64,000 bases of DNA, taken from NCBI GenBank assembly GCA_903907865.1, contig CAIVPR010000008.1, positions 1 to 64,000 of the forward strand. Reading direction: 5' to 3'. Below, one piece after another: positions 33,052 through 41,579 of this stretch. Within the stretch, counting starts at the first letter, position 1, and each line of letters begins with the position of its first letter. Both the position numbers and the translations under genes were made by a program. The notes below the pieces were generated by a model. The model was not told the origin of the DNA and did no database searches. It saw only the letters and a list, made by a program, of their open reading frames with translations. The DNA is from an uncultured Acidobacteriia bacterium. GTDB lineage: Bacteria > Acidobacteriota > Terriglobia > Bryobacterales > Bryobacteraceae.

Positions 33052-34629
33052 CTACCGGGTCAACGCATAGGCGTAGAGCGAATCCCCTGCCCCAACCACC
33101 ACGTACTGCTTGCCATCCAGCATGTAGGTCATCGGTCCGTTGGCCACGGGTCCACCGACGCGGGAATGCCACAGGATGTTGCCGTTGGCCGGATCGAAGG
33201 CGATGAAGTTCGAGTTCGGGTCGCCGGTGAAGAGCAGGCCGCCCGCCGTGGTGAGGATGCCGAAGTTACCGCCGCCTTGGCCGGGGTACTCGTGGACCCA
33301 CTTCTTCGCACCGGTCTTATAGTCGAGCGCCGTGACCGACGCCTTCGACCACAGGTTGTTCTCCTTGCCGGCGAAGCCCTCGGGCTTGTTGTCGGTGTCG
33401 GTCATGAAGAGCAGGCTGTAGTTTTCGGTCGAGCTGACGTAGAACAGGCCCGTCATCGGGTCGAACGAAGGCGCGGCCCAGTTGGTGCCGCCCGACGCGG
33501 TCGGAGCGCTCAGAATGCCGTCGGCCTTTGGATTTTTCTCCTGATTCGGGATGGGTTGGCCGCGTTTGTCCTCGCCCAGGGACCAGTTGATGGGCACGTA
33601 GGGTTTCGACACGATCTTCTGGCCATTGGTGCGGTCCAGCACGAAGAAGTACCCGTTGCGGCTGGCCTGCGCAACCAGCTTGCGTGGCTTGCCGTCAATC
33701 ACGCCGTCGAACAGGACGGGCGTTTGGACCGCGTCCCAGTCATGCGTATCGTGCGGCGAGGCCTGGAAATACCACTTCATCTTGCCGGTGTCGACGTCGA
33801 GCGCGACGATCGAGCAGGTATAGAGGTTGTCGCCCTTGCGTCCCTGGCCCGCAAAGACGGGATTCGGGTTGCCGGTGCCGAGGTAGTAGAGGTTGAGTTC
33901 GGGATCGTAGGTGCCGGGCATCCAAGTCATGCCGCCGCCATGCTCCATGGCGTCCTTGTTGGGCCAGGTCTCGGCACCGGGCTCGCCGATGCGCGGCGTG
34001 GTGTTCCAGTGCCACTGGGTCTTGCCGGTTTCGGGGTCGCGCGCTTCGAGGTAGCCGGGGACGTCGAGCGAATCGCCGCCCGTGCCGACGATCACGTGGT
34101 TCTTGATCACGACCGGGGCTGGCGTGGAGAAGTACTCCAGCCGGACGTCGCCGATTTCCACATGCCAGCGCTCGGTGCCGTCCTTGGCGTTGAGGCAGAC
34201 GAGGTAGTTGTCGGGCGTTTCGAAATAGAGCCAGTCGCGGTACATCGCGAAACCGCGACTGCCGATGTGGATGCCGCCCTTGGACTTCCACGAATAGTGC
34301 CAAAGTTGGCGACCGGTGCGGGCGTCGACGGCCCAAGCGTGGTCGGGGGCGGAGAAATAGAGGACGCCGTTGACCTCGATGGGGGTGGCCTTGACGGAGT
34401 TACCGCCGGGCGGGTTGGCCCCGAAGTTCATCCGATAGGTCCAGGCGAGCGTAAGGTTACCGACGTTGGCGGCGTTGACCTGCTTCAGGGTGCTGAAACG
34501 CTTGCCGGAATAGTCGCCGTTGAAGGTGGGCCAGGTGTCGGTGGGCGGCTGGAGGAGCTTCGCCGGGTCGAGGCCCTGGGCGAAAACGGCGGCGGCCGAC
34601 AGGGTGAGGGAAATCGCTAGGTTCTTCAT
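33052..34629 (-). CDS. PQQ-dependent alcohol dehydrogenase-type quinoprotein
   Basis: The protein is 525 residues, one signal peptide and one propeller. It begins WPTFNGDYSGKRFSTLKQVN and has blade motifs such as AWAVDARTGRQLWHY and LVCLNAKDGTERWHVE. The catalytic Asp297 lies in SPHDTHDWDAVQTP, with Asp299 at +2. No haem motif is present; instead the overlapping upstream gene supplies a di-haem cytochrome (ATGA overlap at 34626-34629). Expected role: periplasmic oxidation of an alcohol or sugar with electrons passing to that cytochrome. It resembles the propeller of the fusion protein at 6.2-8.2 kb. Confidence 0.87.
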   Translation of the reverse strand: MKNLAISLTLSAAAVFAQGLDPAKLLQPPTDTWPTFNGDYSGKRFSTLKQVNAANVGNLTLAWTYRMNFGANPPGGNSVKATPIEVNGVLYFSAPDHAWAVDARTGRQLWHYSWKSKGGIHIGSRGFAMYRDWLYFETPDNYLVCLNAKDGTERWHVEIGDVRLEYFSTPAPVVIKNHVIVGTGGDSLDVPGYLEARDPETGKTQWHWNTTPRIGEPGAETWPNKDAMEHGGGMTWMPGTYDPELNLYYLGTGNPNPVFAGQGRKGDNLYTCSIVALDVDTGKMKWYFQASPHDTHDWDAVQTPVLFDGVIDGKPRKLVAQASRNGYFFVLDRTNGQKIVSKPYVPINWSLGEDKRGQPIPNQEKNPKADGILSAPTASGGTNWAAPSFDPMTGLFYVSSTENYSLLFMTDTDNKPEGFAGKENNLWSKASVTALDYKTGAKKWVHEYPGQGGGNFGILTTAGGLLFTGDPNSNFIAFDPANGNILWHSRVGGPVANGPMTYMLDGKQYVVVGAGDSLYAYALTR

Positions 34630-35450
34630 TTCAAGGTCACCACGTAGGCGAGGACATTGTGCAGGTCTGTGTCGTTGAACGACTTCATCAGTTTTTCGTG
34701 CCCGGCGAGCGGGTCTTCCACGTCGACTTTCACCGAGGGGCCGCGCGTGAAGCCGTGGTATTCGCCGGAGGCGTCGCGGAGGGCGACCTCGAAGTCGTCG
34801 AGGTATTCGAGGTGGCCTTCGATTGTCTGCGTGCCGGCGGTGACCTTGACCGCAGCCTTGCCGCCGGCGCGGCCACCGGGATAGACGATGCGGCCCATCA
34901 GAACGGCCTCGTCATACTTGGCCGCGACTCCCTTCAGATCCTTGCCCTTATTGGGCTGGCCGGTATGGCATCCGGCGCAGTTGGCGGCGAAGAAGGGCTT
35001 GCCCTTGGCGGCGTCGCCGGTGTTGACGGGCTTGAGCTTGTAGGAGCCGCGGTCGATGGCGTCCTGCTGGCGGGTGCGGATGAAGGCCGCGATGTCCTTG
35101 ATCTGGGCGTCGGACATCTGCGGGAAGGCGGGCATGCCGGGTTTGCCCGCACGGATGACGGGCCCGAGCTCGTCGCCGCCCTCGTCGCGCAGGGCGACGG
35201 CGGAGCGGAGGAGGTCGGGGCCCTCGCCGCCGGTGGCGTTGGGTCCGTGGCAGAAACCGCAGGCTTGGACGAAGGCGGACTTGCCGCGCTCCACCGAGGC
35301 GTTGTCGGGGACGGGACGGGAGATGAGGAATGGGCTGCGGGCTGGCGCTTGGGGTGCCGCGCCGCGTCCGCCGGGGGGCGGCGTTTGGGCGGCCGAGAGC
35401 AGCGGGAAGGCCAGCAGGCAGAGGCCTGCGAGGAACTTGGAACTTTGCAT
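34626..35450 (-). CDS. Di-haem cytochrome c partner of the quinoprotein
   Basis: The protein is 274 residues. A signal peptide ends AAQ, followed by a proline/alanine linker. The first cytochrome c domain carries CGFCH (about residue 65) with Met in GMPAFPQMSD. A second CAGCH site (about residue 136) is embedded with a beta segment (VTAGTQTIEGHLEYLDDFEV) like the one in the cytochrome-quinoprotein fusion at 6.2 kb, and the C-terminus ends DTDLHNVLAYVVTLK. It is upstream of and overlaps the PQQ enzyme gene and should be its electron acceptor. Start chosen at ATG 35450, where the signal peptide begins. Confidence 0.85.
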   Translation of the reverse strand: MQSSKFLAGLCLLAFPLLSAAQTPPPGGRGAAPQAPARSPFLISRPVPDNASVERGKSAFVQACGFCHGPNATGGEGPDLLRSAVALRDEGGDELGPVIRAGKPGMPAFPQMSDAQIKDIAAFIRTRQQDAIDRGSYKLKPVNTGDAAKGKPFFAANCAGCHTGQPNKGKDLKGVAAKYDEAVLMGRIVYPGGRAGGKAAVKVTAGTQTIEGHLEYLDDFEVALRDASGEYHGFTRGPSVKVDVEDPLAGHEKLMKSFNDTDLHNVLAYVVTLK

Positions 35451-35519
35451 GTCGCTTGTATTTAAGTTAGCGCAGGCGGGTGGTGTGGGCGCTAAGGTCA
35501 CGGTAGTCGGGACCCGGCG

Positions 35520-35930
35520 CTAAAGCCAAGGATTCAGCAGCCGGACGCCCATCGGCTCGAAGTCGGCAACATTGCGGGTGACAACCGTCAGGTCCCGGGT
35601 CAGGGCAGTGGCGGCGATCATGGCGTCGCGTTCCGGGCGCGGGTTGGGAACATGCAGGGCTGCACACCTGCGTGCCATCGTGGCGTCGAACGGAATGATT
35701 CGCCCGCGGAATGCGGGCAAGACCGATTGGTCGATCCAAGCCAGAATCTGGAATCCCTGCGCAGCGTCTCGATGGGCGAGCCGCTTAGCCCCGAGTTCCA
35801 GTTCGAACAGAGTGACCGCCGACAACCACATACTGTCGGGATTGGTACGGGCGGCCCAAGCCACCACCGCAGGATGGGCGCGCTCAGTCCTGCGCAGTTC
35901 TGACACTACATTCGTGTCCACCAAGAACAT
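35520..35930 (-). CDS. PIN-domain toxin (VapC/FitB type)
   Basis: The protein is 136 residues. PIN acidic residues are in place: Asp5 in FLVDTNVVSEL, Glu43 in TLFELELGAKR, Asp102 in PERDAMIAATA, and an N/D pair in VTRNVADFEPMGV. FitB-like length and motifs predict a magnesium-dependent tRNA or rRNA endonuclease. The start codon shares one base with the antitoxin stop (TAATG). The pair stands between the cytochrome gene and trxB. Confidence 0.9.
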   Translation of the reverse strand: MFLVDTNVVSELRRTERAHPAVVAWAARTNPDSMWLSAVTLFELELGAKRLAHRDAAQGFQILAWIDQSVLPAFRGRIIPFDATMARRCAALHVPNPRPERDAMIAATALTRDLTVVTRNVADFEPMGVRLLNPWL

Positions 35931-36178
35931 TAGGGGAATTCCGCCGCTCGGAAACCGGGATTCATTCGGGGCGGCTCGAATTCAATGTCACCGGTGTCGG
36001 TCGACGCTAGAAGGTCCACCATGCTGCGCGGCGGACCGACCAAACGGCGGTATGCGTCGTGGCTCAACAACACGTATGCTGGTTCACCACGGTCTGTGAC
36101 GATTACGGGGCCCAATTCCGCAGCGCGTTTTGCCCTGCTCACATCCTGGTTGAATTCACGGCTGGAGAGTGTTGTCAT
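35930..36178 (-). CDS. Phd/YefM-family antitoxin
   Basis: The protein is 82 residues. The N-terminal Phd/YefM DNA-binding fold is clear: MTTLSSREFNQDVSRAKRAA, GPVIVTDRGEPAYVLLSHDA and YRRLVG. The C-terminal tail (TGDIEFEPPRMNPGFRAAEF) is the flexible toxin-neutralising part. It is directly upstream of the PIN toxin and overlaps it by one base. The gene is divergent from trxB with 88 bases between the starts. AGGAAGGG precedes the start. Confidence 0.9.
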   Translation of the reverse strand: MTTLSSREFNQDVSRAKRAAELGPVIVTDRGEPAYVLLSHDAYRRLVGPPRSMVDLLASTDTGDIEFEPPRMNPGFRAAEFP

Positions 36179-36266
36179 TCCATACCCTTCCTGATCCTAC
36201 AATACTACATACCCGCTGGCATCCGTCCACACTCCCCAAGCATCTGATAGGCTCAAAATTCACCCC

Positions 36267-37190
36267 ATGCACAACGTTGTCATCATCGGATCCGGTTGCG
36301 CCGGAAACACCGCCGCTGTCTACACGGCCCGCGCGGGCCTGAAGCCGCTCGTCGTCAAGGGCCACGAAGCGGGCGGGCAGCTCTCCATCACCACCGAGGT
36401 CGAAAACTTCCCCGGCTTCCCCGAGGGCATCCTCGGCCCCGACCTCGTCGAGAACATCAAGAAGCAGGCCGAGCGCTTCGGGGCCACCTACGTCGACGGT
36501 GCTGTCAGCGAGGCCGACCTCTCCAAGCGCCCGTTCCGGCTCAATATCGAGGGCGAATGGGTGGAGACCCGGGTCCTGATCGTGGCCTCCGGCGCGAAGG
36601 CGCGCTGGCTGGACCTGCCCACCGAACAGCAGTTGATCGGCCACGGCGTCAGTTCGTGCGCCACCTGCGACGGCTTTTTCTACCGCGACAAGGAGATCAT
36701 GGTAGTCGGCGGCGGCGATTCCGCGATGGAGGAGGCCAACTTCCTGACCCGTTTCGGCCGTCGGGTCGCCCTGGTGCACCGCCGCGACTCGTTCCGGGCG
36801 TCCAAGATCATGCTGGACCGCGTCAAGGCCAACCCGAAGATCGAGATGATCCTGAATTCGGCGGTCGAGGAGGTTTTCGACGTCGAAAAGCACATCGTCA
36901 CCGGCGTTCGGCTGAAGAACCTGGTGACGGGCGAGAGCACGATCCGCGAAGTGGACGGACTGTTCGTCGCCATCGGCCACATCCCGAACACGCAGGTTTT
37001 CAAGGGCCAGTTGGATCTGGATCCGGACGGCTACATCATTTCCCACGGCGGCGCGCGCACCAACATCCACGGCGTGTTCCATGCGGGCGACGTGCAGGAC
37101 CGCGTCTATCGTCAAGCGATCACGGCGGCGGGTGCCGGCTGCATGGCGGCCATCGAAACCGAGCGACTCCTCGAAGCGGAAGGACATTAA
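36267..37190 (+). CDS. trxB: Thioredoxin reductase
   Basis: The protein is 307 residues. The FAD-binding GSGCAGNTAAVYTARAGL is at the N-terminus, the redox pair CATC at residues 131-134 (VSSCATCDGFFYR), the NADPH site VVGGGDSAMEEANFLTRF, HRRDSFRAS, and the C-terminal HAGDVQDRVYRQAITAAGAG. The order and spacing are those of bacterial low-molecular-weight TrxB. It reduces thioredoxin with NADPH in the cytosol. ridA begins four bases after its stop, so they form an operon. Confidence 0.95.
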   Translation: MHNVVIIGSGCAGNTAAVYTARAGLKPLVVKGHEAGGQLSITTEVENFPGFPEGILGPDLVENIKKQAERFGATYVDGAVSEADLSKRPFRLNIEGEWVETRVLIVASGAKARWLDLPTEQQLIGHGVSSCATCDGFFYRDKEIMVVGGGDSAMEEANFLTRFGRRVALVHRRDSFRASKIMLDRVKANPKIEMILNSAVEEVFDVEKHIVTGVRLKNLVTGESTIREVDGLFVAIGHIPNTQVFKGQLDLDPDGYIISHGGARTNIHGVFHAGDVQDRVYRQAITAAGAGCMAAIETERLLEAEGH

Positions 37191-37194
37191 GACA

Positions 37195-37578
37195 ATGATC
37201 GAAAGACTCACTCCCCCCGGCTCGCCCGCACCGCGAGGCCCCTATTCCCCCGCAGTCCGCGCGGGCGATTTCATCTTCGTCTCCGGCCAGTTGGCGGTGG
37301 ACCCGGAGACCAACCAGTATACTCCGGGCGACATCCAGCAGGAAACCCGGATGACGCTGAACAACATCAAGCGGATTTTGGAAGGCGCGGGCGCGTCGAT
37401 GGCCGATGCAGTGCGCGTGGGCGTGTTCCTCGCGGATGGTTCCGAATTCGGGAAGATGAACGAGGTCTACGCGGAGTTCTTCGGGGACGCCAAACCGGCG
37501 CGGACGACCATTGTTTGCAAGTTCGCGGCGGATATCAAAGTGGAGATTGATTGCGTGGCTTATAAGCCCAAGGGGTAA
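37195..37578 (+). CDS. ridA: RidA-family reactive enamine/imine deaminase
   Basis: The protein is 127 residues. Hallmarks are GPYSPAVRAGDFIFVSGQLA, the helix ETRMTLNNIKRILEGAGASM, VRVGVFLADGSEFGKMNEVY and the catalytic-site arginine in PARTTIVCKF. RidA hydrolyses reactive 2-aminoacrylate-type enamines made by PLP enzymes. The ATG at 37195 follows the trxB stop by four bases. The orphan HicB gene starts 21 bases further on, so all three may be cotranscribed. Confidence 0.92.
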   Translation: MIERLTPPGSPAPRGPYSPAVRAGDFIFVSGQLAVDPETNQYTPGDIQQETRMTLNNIKRILEGAGASMADAVRVGVFLADGSEFGKMNEVYAEFFGDAKPARTTIVCKFAADIKVEIDCVAYKPKG

Positions 37579-37599
37579 GCGAACGGGCGCAAGGGGCCG

Positions 37600-37806
37600 A
37601 TGAAATACGACGTGATCATCTCTTGGAGCAAGGACGATGCAGCCTACATCGCGAACGTCCCCGATCTCCCGGGATGCCTGGCGCATGGCCCCACCAGGTC
37701 CGCCGCGCTTGTCAATGTTGAGTCGGCAGCGGACCTCTGGTTGAAGACCGCAAACGAGTTCGGCGACCCGATCCCGGAGCCCGAGGGACGGCTAGCATTG
37801 GCCTGA
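37600..37806 (+). CDS. hicB: HicB-like antitoxin (orphan)
   Basis: The protein is 68 residues: MKYDVIISWSKDDAAYIANV, PDLPGCLAHG, the helix SAALVNVESAADLWLKTAN and the tail DPIPEPEGRLALA. This is the partial RNase H-like fold of HicB family antitoxins, without the C-terminal DNA-binding extension. No HicA toxin is found on either side. Orphan HicB-like genes are common, and the function of this one is unknown. It may ride on the trxB-ridA transcript. Confidence 0.8.
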   Translation: MKYDVIISWSKDDAAYIANVPDLPGCLAHGPTRSAALVNVESAADLWLKTANEFGDPIPEPEGRLALA

Positions 37807-37875
37807 CAGATCCTCGCCCCGAGAGTTCCTTGAGACCAGGCTCCTGCTACAATGCCCAAAAGTCGCAGGAACCCT

Positions 37876-39843
37876 ATGAAATCCGCCCTCGCGCTCGTTT
37901 TCGCCGCATTCTGCTTCGCCGCCGCGCCGCTCTGGGCCCAGGCCCCGGTCCGCTACGAAATCTCCTTCCCGAACGCCGCCCACCACGAGGCGCATGTCCG
38001 AGCCACGTTCTCAGGCGTCAAGCAACCGGTGCTGGAGGTCGTGATGAGCCGCTCCTCGCCGGGTCGATACGCGCTGCACGAATTCGCCAAGAACGTCTAC
38101 AGCGTCACTGCCACCGACGGCGAAGGCCACGAACTAGCGACCGCCCGTGTTTCCCCGTCGCAGTGGAACGTCTCCGGCCACAAAGGCACCGTGGTGGTCG
38201 AGTACACCCTCTTCGGCGACCGCGCCGACGGAACTTACGACGGCATCGACGCGACCCACGCCCACCTCAACATCCCCGCCACCTTCGCCTGGGCGCACGG
38301 CATGGACAAACTGCCTGTCAACTTCCGTTTCCTGCTGCCCGAGGGGTCGAAGTGGCAAATCGCGACCCAGTTGAAACCGGAGACTGACGGCAGCTACTCG
38401 GCCCCCAACGTCGACATGATGATGGACAGCCCCATCGAGATCAGCGCGTTCGACCTGCAGGAATGGACGGTCGGGGGCAGTCCGTTCCGCCTCGCGATCC
38501 ACCACACCGGGACCAAGGAGGAGTCGGCGGCCTTCGCGCGCATGGCCCATGCGGTCGTCACCGAGGCCGAGGGCGTCTTCGGGGCTTTCCCGAAATACGA
38601 CAACGGCAACTATACCTTCCTGATTGACTACCTGCCCTACGCTTCGCGCGACGGCATGGAGCACCGTGATTCCACCGTGATCGCCGGTGCCGGCAACCTG
38701 AAGACCGGCGCGACGCAACAGATCGGCACGGTGTCGCACGAATTCTTCCACTCATGGAACGTGGAACGCATCCGCCCGAAGTCGCTGGAGCCCTTCGATT
38801 TTGAGAAGGCCAATATGTCCGGAGAGCTGTGGTTTGCCGAAGGCTTCACGAACTACTACGGGCCGCTGATCCTGAAACGTGTCGGCCTCTCCAGCGTGGA
38901 CCGGTTCGCGACCACGATGGGCGCGGCGGTGAGCGCGGTGTTGACGGCTCCCGGTCGGCAGGTGTTCAACATCATCGACATGGCCCGCCAAGCCCCGTTC
39001 GTAGACGCCGCGACCGCCAACGACCCCGTCAACATCTCGAACACGTTCATTTCCTACTACGTTTACGGGGAGGCGCTGGCGCTGGGCGTGGACCTTTCCA
39101 TCCGCACGCAGTTCCCGGGCAAGAGCCTCGACGACTGGATGCGCCAGATGTGGCGGAACCACCCCGACGTCGCGAAACCCTACACGCTCACGGACCTGCA
39201 GACAGCGCTCACGCAGGTCACCAGCAAGGCGTTCGCGGAGGAGGTTTTCAGCCGCCATGTCTACGGCAAGGAGCCGATGGACTACGCCAAGCTGCTGGCC
39301 GCGGTCGGATTCGAACTGCGGAAGCATCCCGGGAACCACGCGTGGTTCGGCGTCGGTCGCTATGATGTGGGCGAAACCGGAATGTCGATCACGGGACCGG
39401 TGCTGCGCGATTCCCCCGCGTACACCGCGGGCCTCGACTTGGGCGACAAGATCAGCGAGTTCGACGGCAAGGCGCTGAAAACCGACGCGGACTACACCAA
39501 GTGGCTGGACGGCAAGAAGCCGGGCGACAAGGTCAAGCTGAAGGTGGAGACACGCGGCGGCAAGAAGGATGTGGAGGTCGCCCTAACCGAGAATCCCCAG
39601 TTGGAAGTGGTCCCGATGGAACAGGCCGGGAAGGTGCCGTCGTCGGAACAACTAGCCTTGCGCGGCCAGTGGCTGGCATCGAAGGCGGTGCACCCCCTGC
39701 CCGACGTGAAGAAGTATTGTCCCGTCTGCCAGCGCGCGCATCCGTTCGAGTTCGAACACTGCCCGTACGACGGCAGCGACCTGGGGATTATCCCGGGCAA
39801 GGCCGATCCTCCAGCGGCTGCGGGGCGTCGGCGACGCAACTGA
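37876..39843 (+). CDS. M61-family metallopeptidase with PDZ and C-terminal zinc-ribbon-like tail
   Basis: The protein is 655 residues. A signal peptide ends WAQ. The N-terminal beta domain precedes the thermolysin-like catalytic unit with HEFFH at 288-292 (VSHEFFHSWNVERIRP) and the third ligand Glu322 in WFAEGFTNYYG. A PDZ domain follows (about 500-590, GPVLRDSPAYTAGLDLGDKI). This is the glycyl aminopeptidase (M61) architecture. The last 45 residues add YCPVCQRAHPFEFEHCPYDG, a four-cysteine ribbon normally seen in cytoplasmic proteins. The start is the ATG at 37876 at the signal peptide. Confidence 0.88.
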   Translation: MKSALALVFAAFCFAAAPLWAQAPVRYEISFPNAAHHEAHVRATFSGVKQPVLEVVMSRSSPGRYALHEFAKNVYSVTATDGEGHELATARVSPSQWNVSGHKGTVVVEYTLFGDRADGTYDGIDATHAHLNIPATFAWAHGMDKLPVNFRFLLPEGSKWQIATQLKPETDGSYSAPNVDMMMDSPIEISAFDLQEWTVGGSPFRLAIHHTGTKEESAAFARMAHAVVTEAEGVFGAFPKYDNGNYTFLIDYLPYASRDGMEHRDSTVIAGAGNLKTGATQQIGTVSHEFFHSWNVERIRPKSLEPFDFEKANMSGELWFAEGFTNYYGPLILKRVGLSSVDRFATTMGAAVSAVLTAPGRQVFNIIDMARQAPFVDAATANDPVNISNTFISYYVYGEALALGVDLSIRTQFPGKSLDDWMRQMWRNHPDVAKPYTLTDLQTALTQVTSKAFAEEVFSRHVYGKEPMDYAKLLAAVGFELRKHPGNHAWFGVGRYDVGETGMSITGPVLRDSPAYTAGLDLGDKISEFDGKALKTDADYTKWLDGKKPGDKVKLKVETRGGKKDVEVALTENPQLEVVPMEQAGKVPSSEQLALRGQWLASKAVHPLPDVKKYCPVCQRAHPFEFEHCPYDGSDLGIIPGKADPPAAAGRRRRN

Positions 39844-39913
39844 TTGAACGTGCTGGGCTGAAACTACGGAGTTGCTGACGGCGGCATTCGGCACCGCGTC
39901 TCCTGGAGAACCG

Positions 39914-40948
39914 CTATTGCGCCGATGCGCGCATCCGCATCAGCAGCCCGTCCAGAGCGATGTTCTTCTGGATGTTGCGGCGAAGGAGCCCTGCGATCTC
40001 GTCCACGCCCTTGACCGCGTCCAGAATCCAGCGGCGGGAAACTTTGGAGGCGAGGTCGGTCAGGTCGGGGCGCAGGTCGAAATTGCGGATTGCCTTACCA
40101 CCCTCGCGTAACACCGTGATATCGCGCAGCAGGTCGTAGAGCAGCATCAGGTAGAGCTCCAGCTTCTCGCTCTTACTGCGGCCGAGGCCCTCGGAGATCG
40201 GTAGCCAGGTCCCGAAGGACGCGGTGCCGGCCCCGGTGCGGATCAGCGCCAGCATGGCGGCGCGGCGCTTCTGGAAGACTTCGATATCCAACGACGCGGC
40301 CACGCCCGGGCTCCCGCCCGAAAGCGCAATGCGTCGCTCCGGGTTGTCGAGCTTCTTGGCTGCGGCGAAGGCGCGCATATCCTCGTCGTTCAGCGGGGAA
40401 AAGTTTAGGACGACAGAGCGCGACCGGATGGTCGGCAGCAGATCGTAAACGTTGGATGCCGTCAGAATGATGACGAGGTGGTCGGGCGGCTCCTCCAGCG
40501 TCTTCAGCAGGGAGTTGGCGGCGTGCTCGCCAGCGCGGTCGGCTTGGTCGATCAGAAACACGCGCCGTGCACCCTTGAGTGGCTTGAATTGGGCGCGCTC
40601 CTTGAAGAGACGCATCTGCGGGATGCCGATCTGGCGCAGTGGACCGTCGGGCGGGAATGTCAGAAAATCGGAGTGCGAGGCGAAGACCAGCGGGTCGTCG
40701 TTGCGCTTGTCCGCCGGGAGCTTTTCGCGGGCCGTGATGGCGGAGGCGTTTTCGGGAAGGCTGAGGTCGTCCCGCTCGATGCGGTGGTCGGCATCGCCGA
40801 GGACGCGCGCGGCGAACCGCCGGGCCAAGGTGGCTTTCCCGAGACCCTCGATTCCAGCGAACAGCAGCGTCTGCGGGATGCGCTCCCGCTGGATCATCCC
40901 CGCGAGGGCGGTCTGGACGTGCCGATTGCCCCAGTAATTCTCAAACAT
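39914..40948 (-). CDS. holB: DNA polymerase III delta' subunit
   Basis: The protein is 344 residues. The AAA+ clamp-loader fold shows FENYWGNRHVQTALAGMI, a P-loop-like GIEGLGKATLARRFA, RRVFLIDQADRAGEHAANSL, LLKTLEEPPDHLVIILTAS and the sensor region LLPTIRSRSVVLNF. The usual SRC motif reads SRS, and I see no cysteines at all, so the zinc module of E. coli delta' is missing. The start at ATG 40948 overlaps the end of tmk by eight bases. The tmk-holB pairing is widespread. Confidence 0.88.
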   Translation of the reverse strand: MFENYWGNRHVQTALAGMIQRERIPQTLLFAGIEGLGKATLARRFAARVLGDADHRIERDDLSLPENASAITAREKLPADKRNDDPLVFASHSDFLTFPPDGPLRQIGIPQMRLFKERAQFKPLKGARRVFLIDQADRAGEHAANSLLKTLEEPPDHLVIILTASNVYDLLPTIRSRSVVLNFSPLNDEDMRAFAAAKKLDNPERRIALSGGSPGVAASLDIEVFQKRRAAMLALIRTGAGTASFGTWLPISEGLGRSKSEKLELYLMLLYDLLRDITVLREGGKAIRNFDLRPDLTDLASKVSRRWILDAVKGVDEIAGLLRRNIQKNIALDGLLMRMRASAQ

Positions 40949-41576
40949 GCGCGGCCAACGCCTCCCAAACCCGTTCCGCGACCGTGGCAACGGGCGCGCG
41001 TCCGTCAATCACAAGGAACCGCGGCGAATCGGCGGCAGCAATTTCCAAGTAGCCGCGCCGGACATTGGAATGGAACTCCGAGCCCTCCTCGTCGATCCTG
41101 GATTCTTCCGGCCCCGTCCGCTGGTTCCGTTTCTTGGCCCGCGCCATGCTGGTTTCGATGTCGATATCGATCAACACGGTGCAATCGGGCTTCAACCCTT
41201 GGCAGGCGACGCGGTCCAGATCGTGCACGATCCCGGCGCTCAGCCCGCGGCCGTATCCCTGGTATGCGAGGGTGGAATCGGTAAAGCGGTCGCAGAGCAC
41301 CAAGTGTCCCGCCGCGAGCGCCGGACGGATGACTTCCTCCACATTCTGCGCCCTGCTGGCGAAGTAGAGCAGCAACTCGGTGCGGGGGTGGATGGCGGTG
41401 TTGGCGGGGTCGAGCAGGATCTTGCGGATTTGGCGACCGGTCTCGGTACCGCCCGGTTCCACGGTCTCCACGACTTCCCGGCCCGCCTCGCGGAGTCTGG
41501 CCGCGAGGATGCGCAGTTGCGTAGTCTTGCCACAACCGTCGATGCCTTCGAATGTGATGAATCGGCCTTGAGCCAT
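40941..41576 (-). CDS. tmk: Thymidylate kinase
   Basis: The protein is 211 residues. The P-loop is FEGIDGCGKTTQ at the N-terminus, the DR motif is LCDRFTDSTLAYQGYGRG, and the lid is arginine-rich (ARAKKRNQRTGPEESRID). It phosphorylates dTMP to dTDP. It lies 3 bases after the acetyltransferase gene and overlaps holB by eight bases, the last two genes of the minus-strand operon that begins with the RND permease. Confidence 0.95.
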   Translation of the reverse strand: MAQGRFITFEGIDGCGKTTQLRILAARLREAGREVVETVEPGGTETGRQIRKILLDPANTAIHPRTELLLYFASRAQNVEEVIRPALAAGHLVLCDRFTDSTLAYQGYGRGLSAGIVHDLDRVACQGLKPDCTVLIDIDIETSMARAKKRNQRTGPEESRIDEEGSEFHSNVRRGYLEIAAADSPRFLVIDGRAPVATVAERVWEALAAHV

Positions 41577-41579
41577 GAA

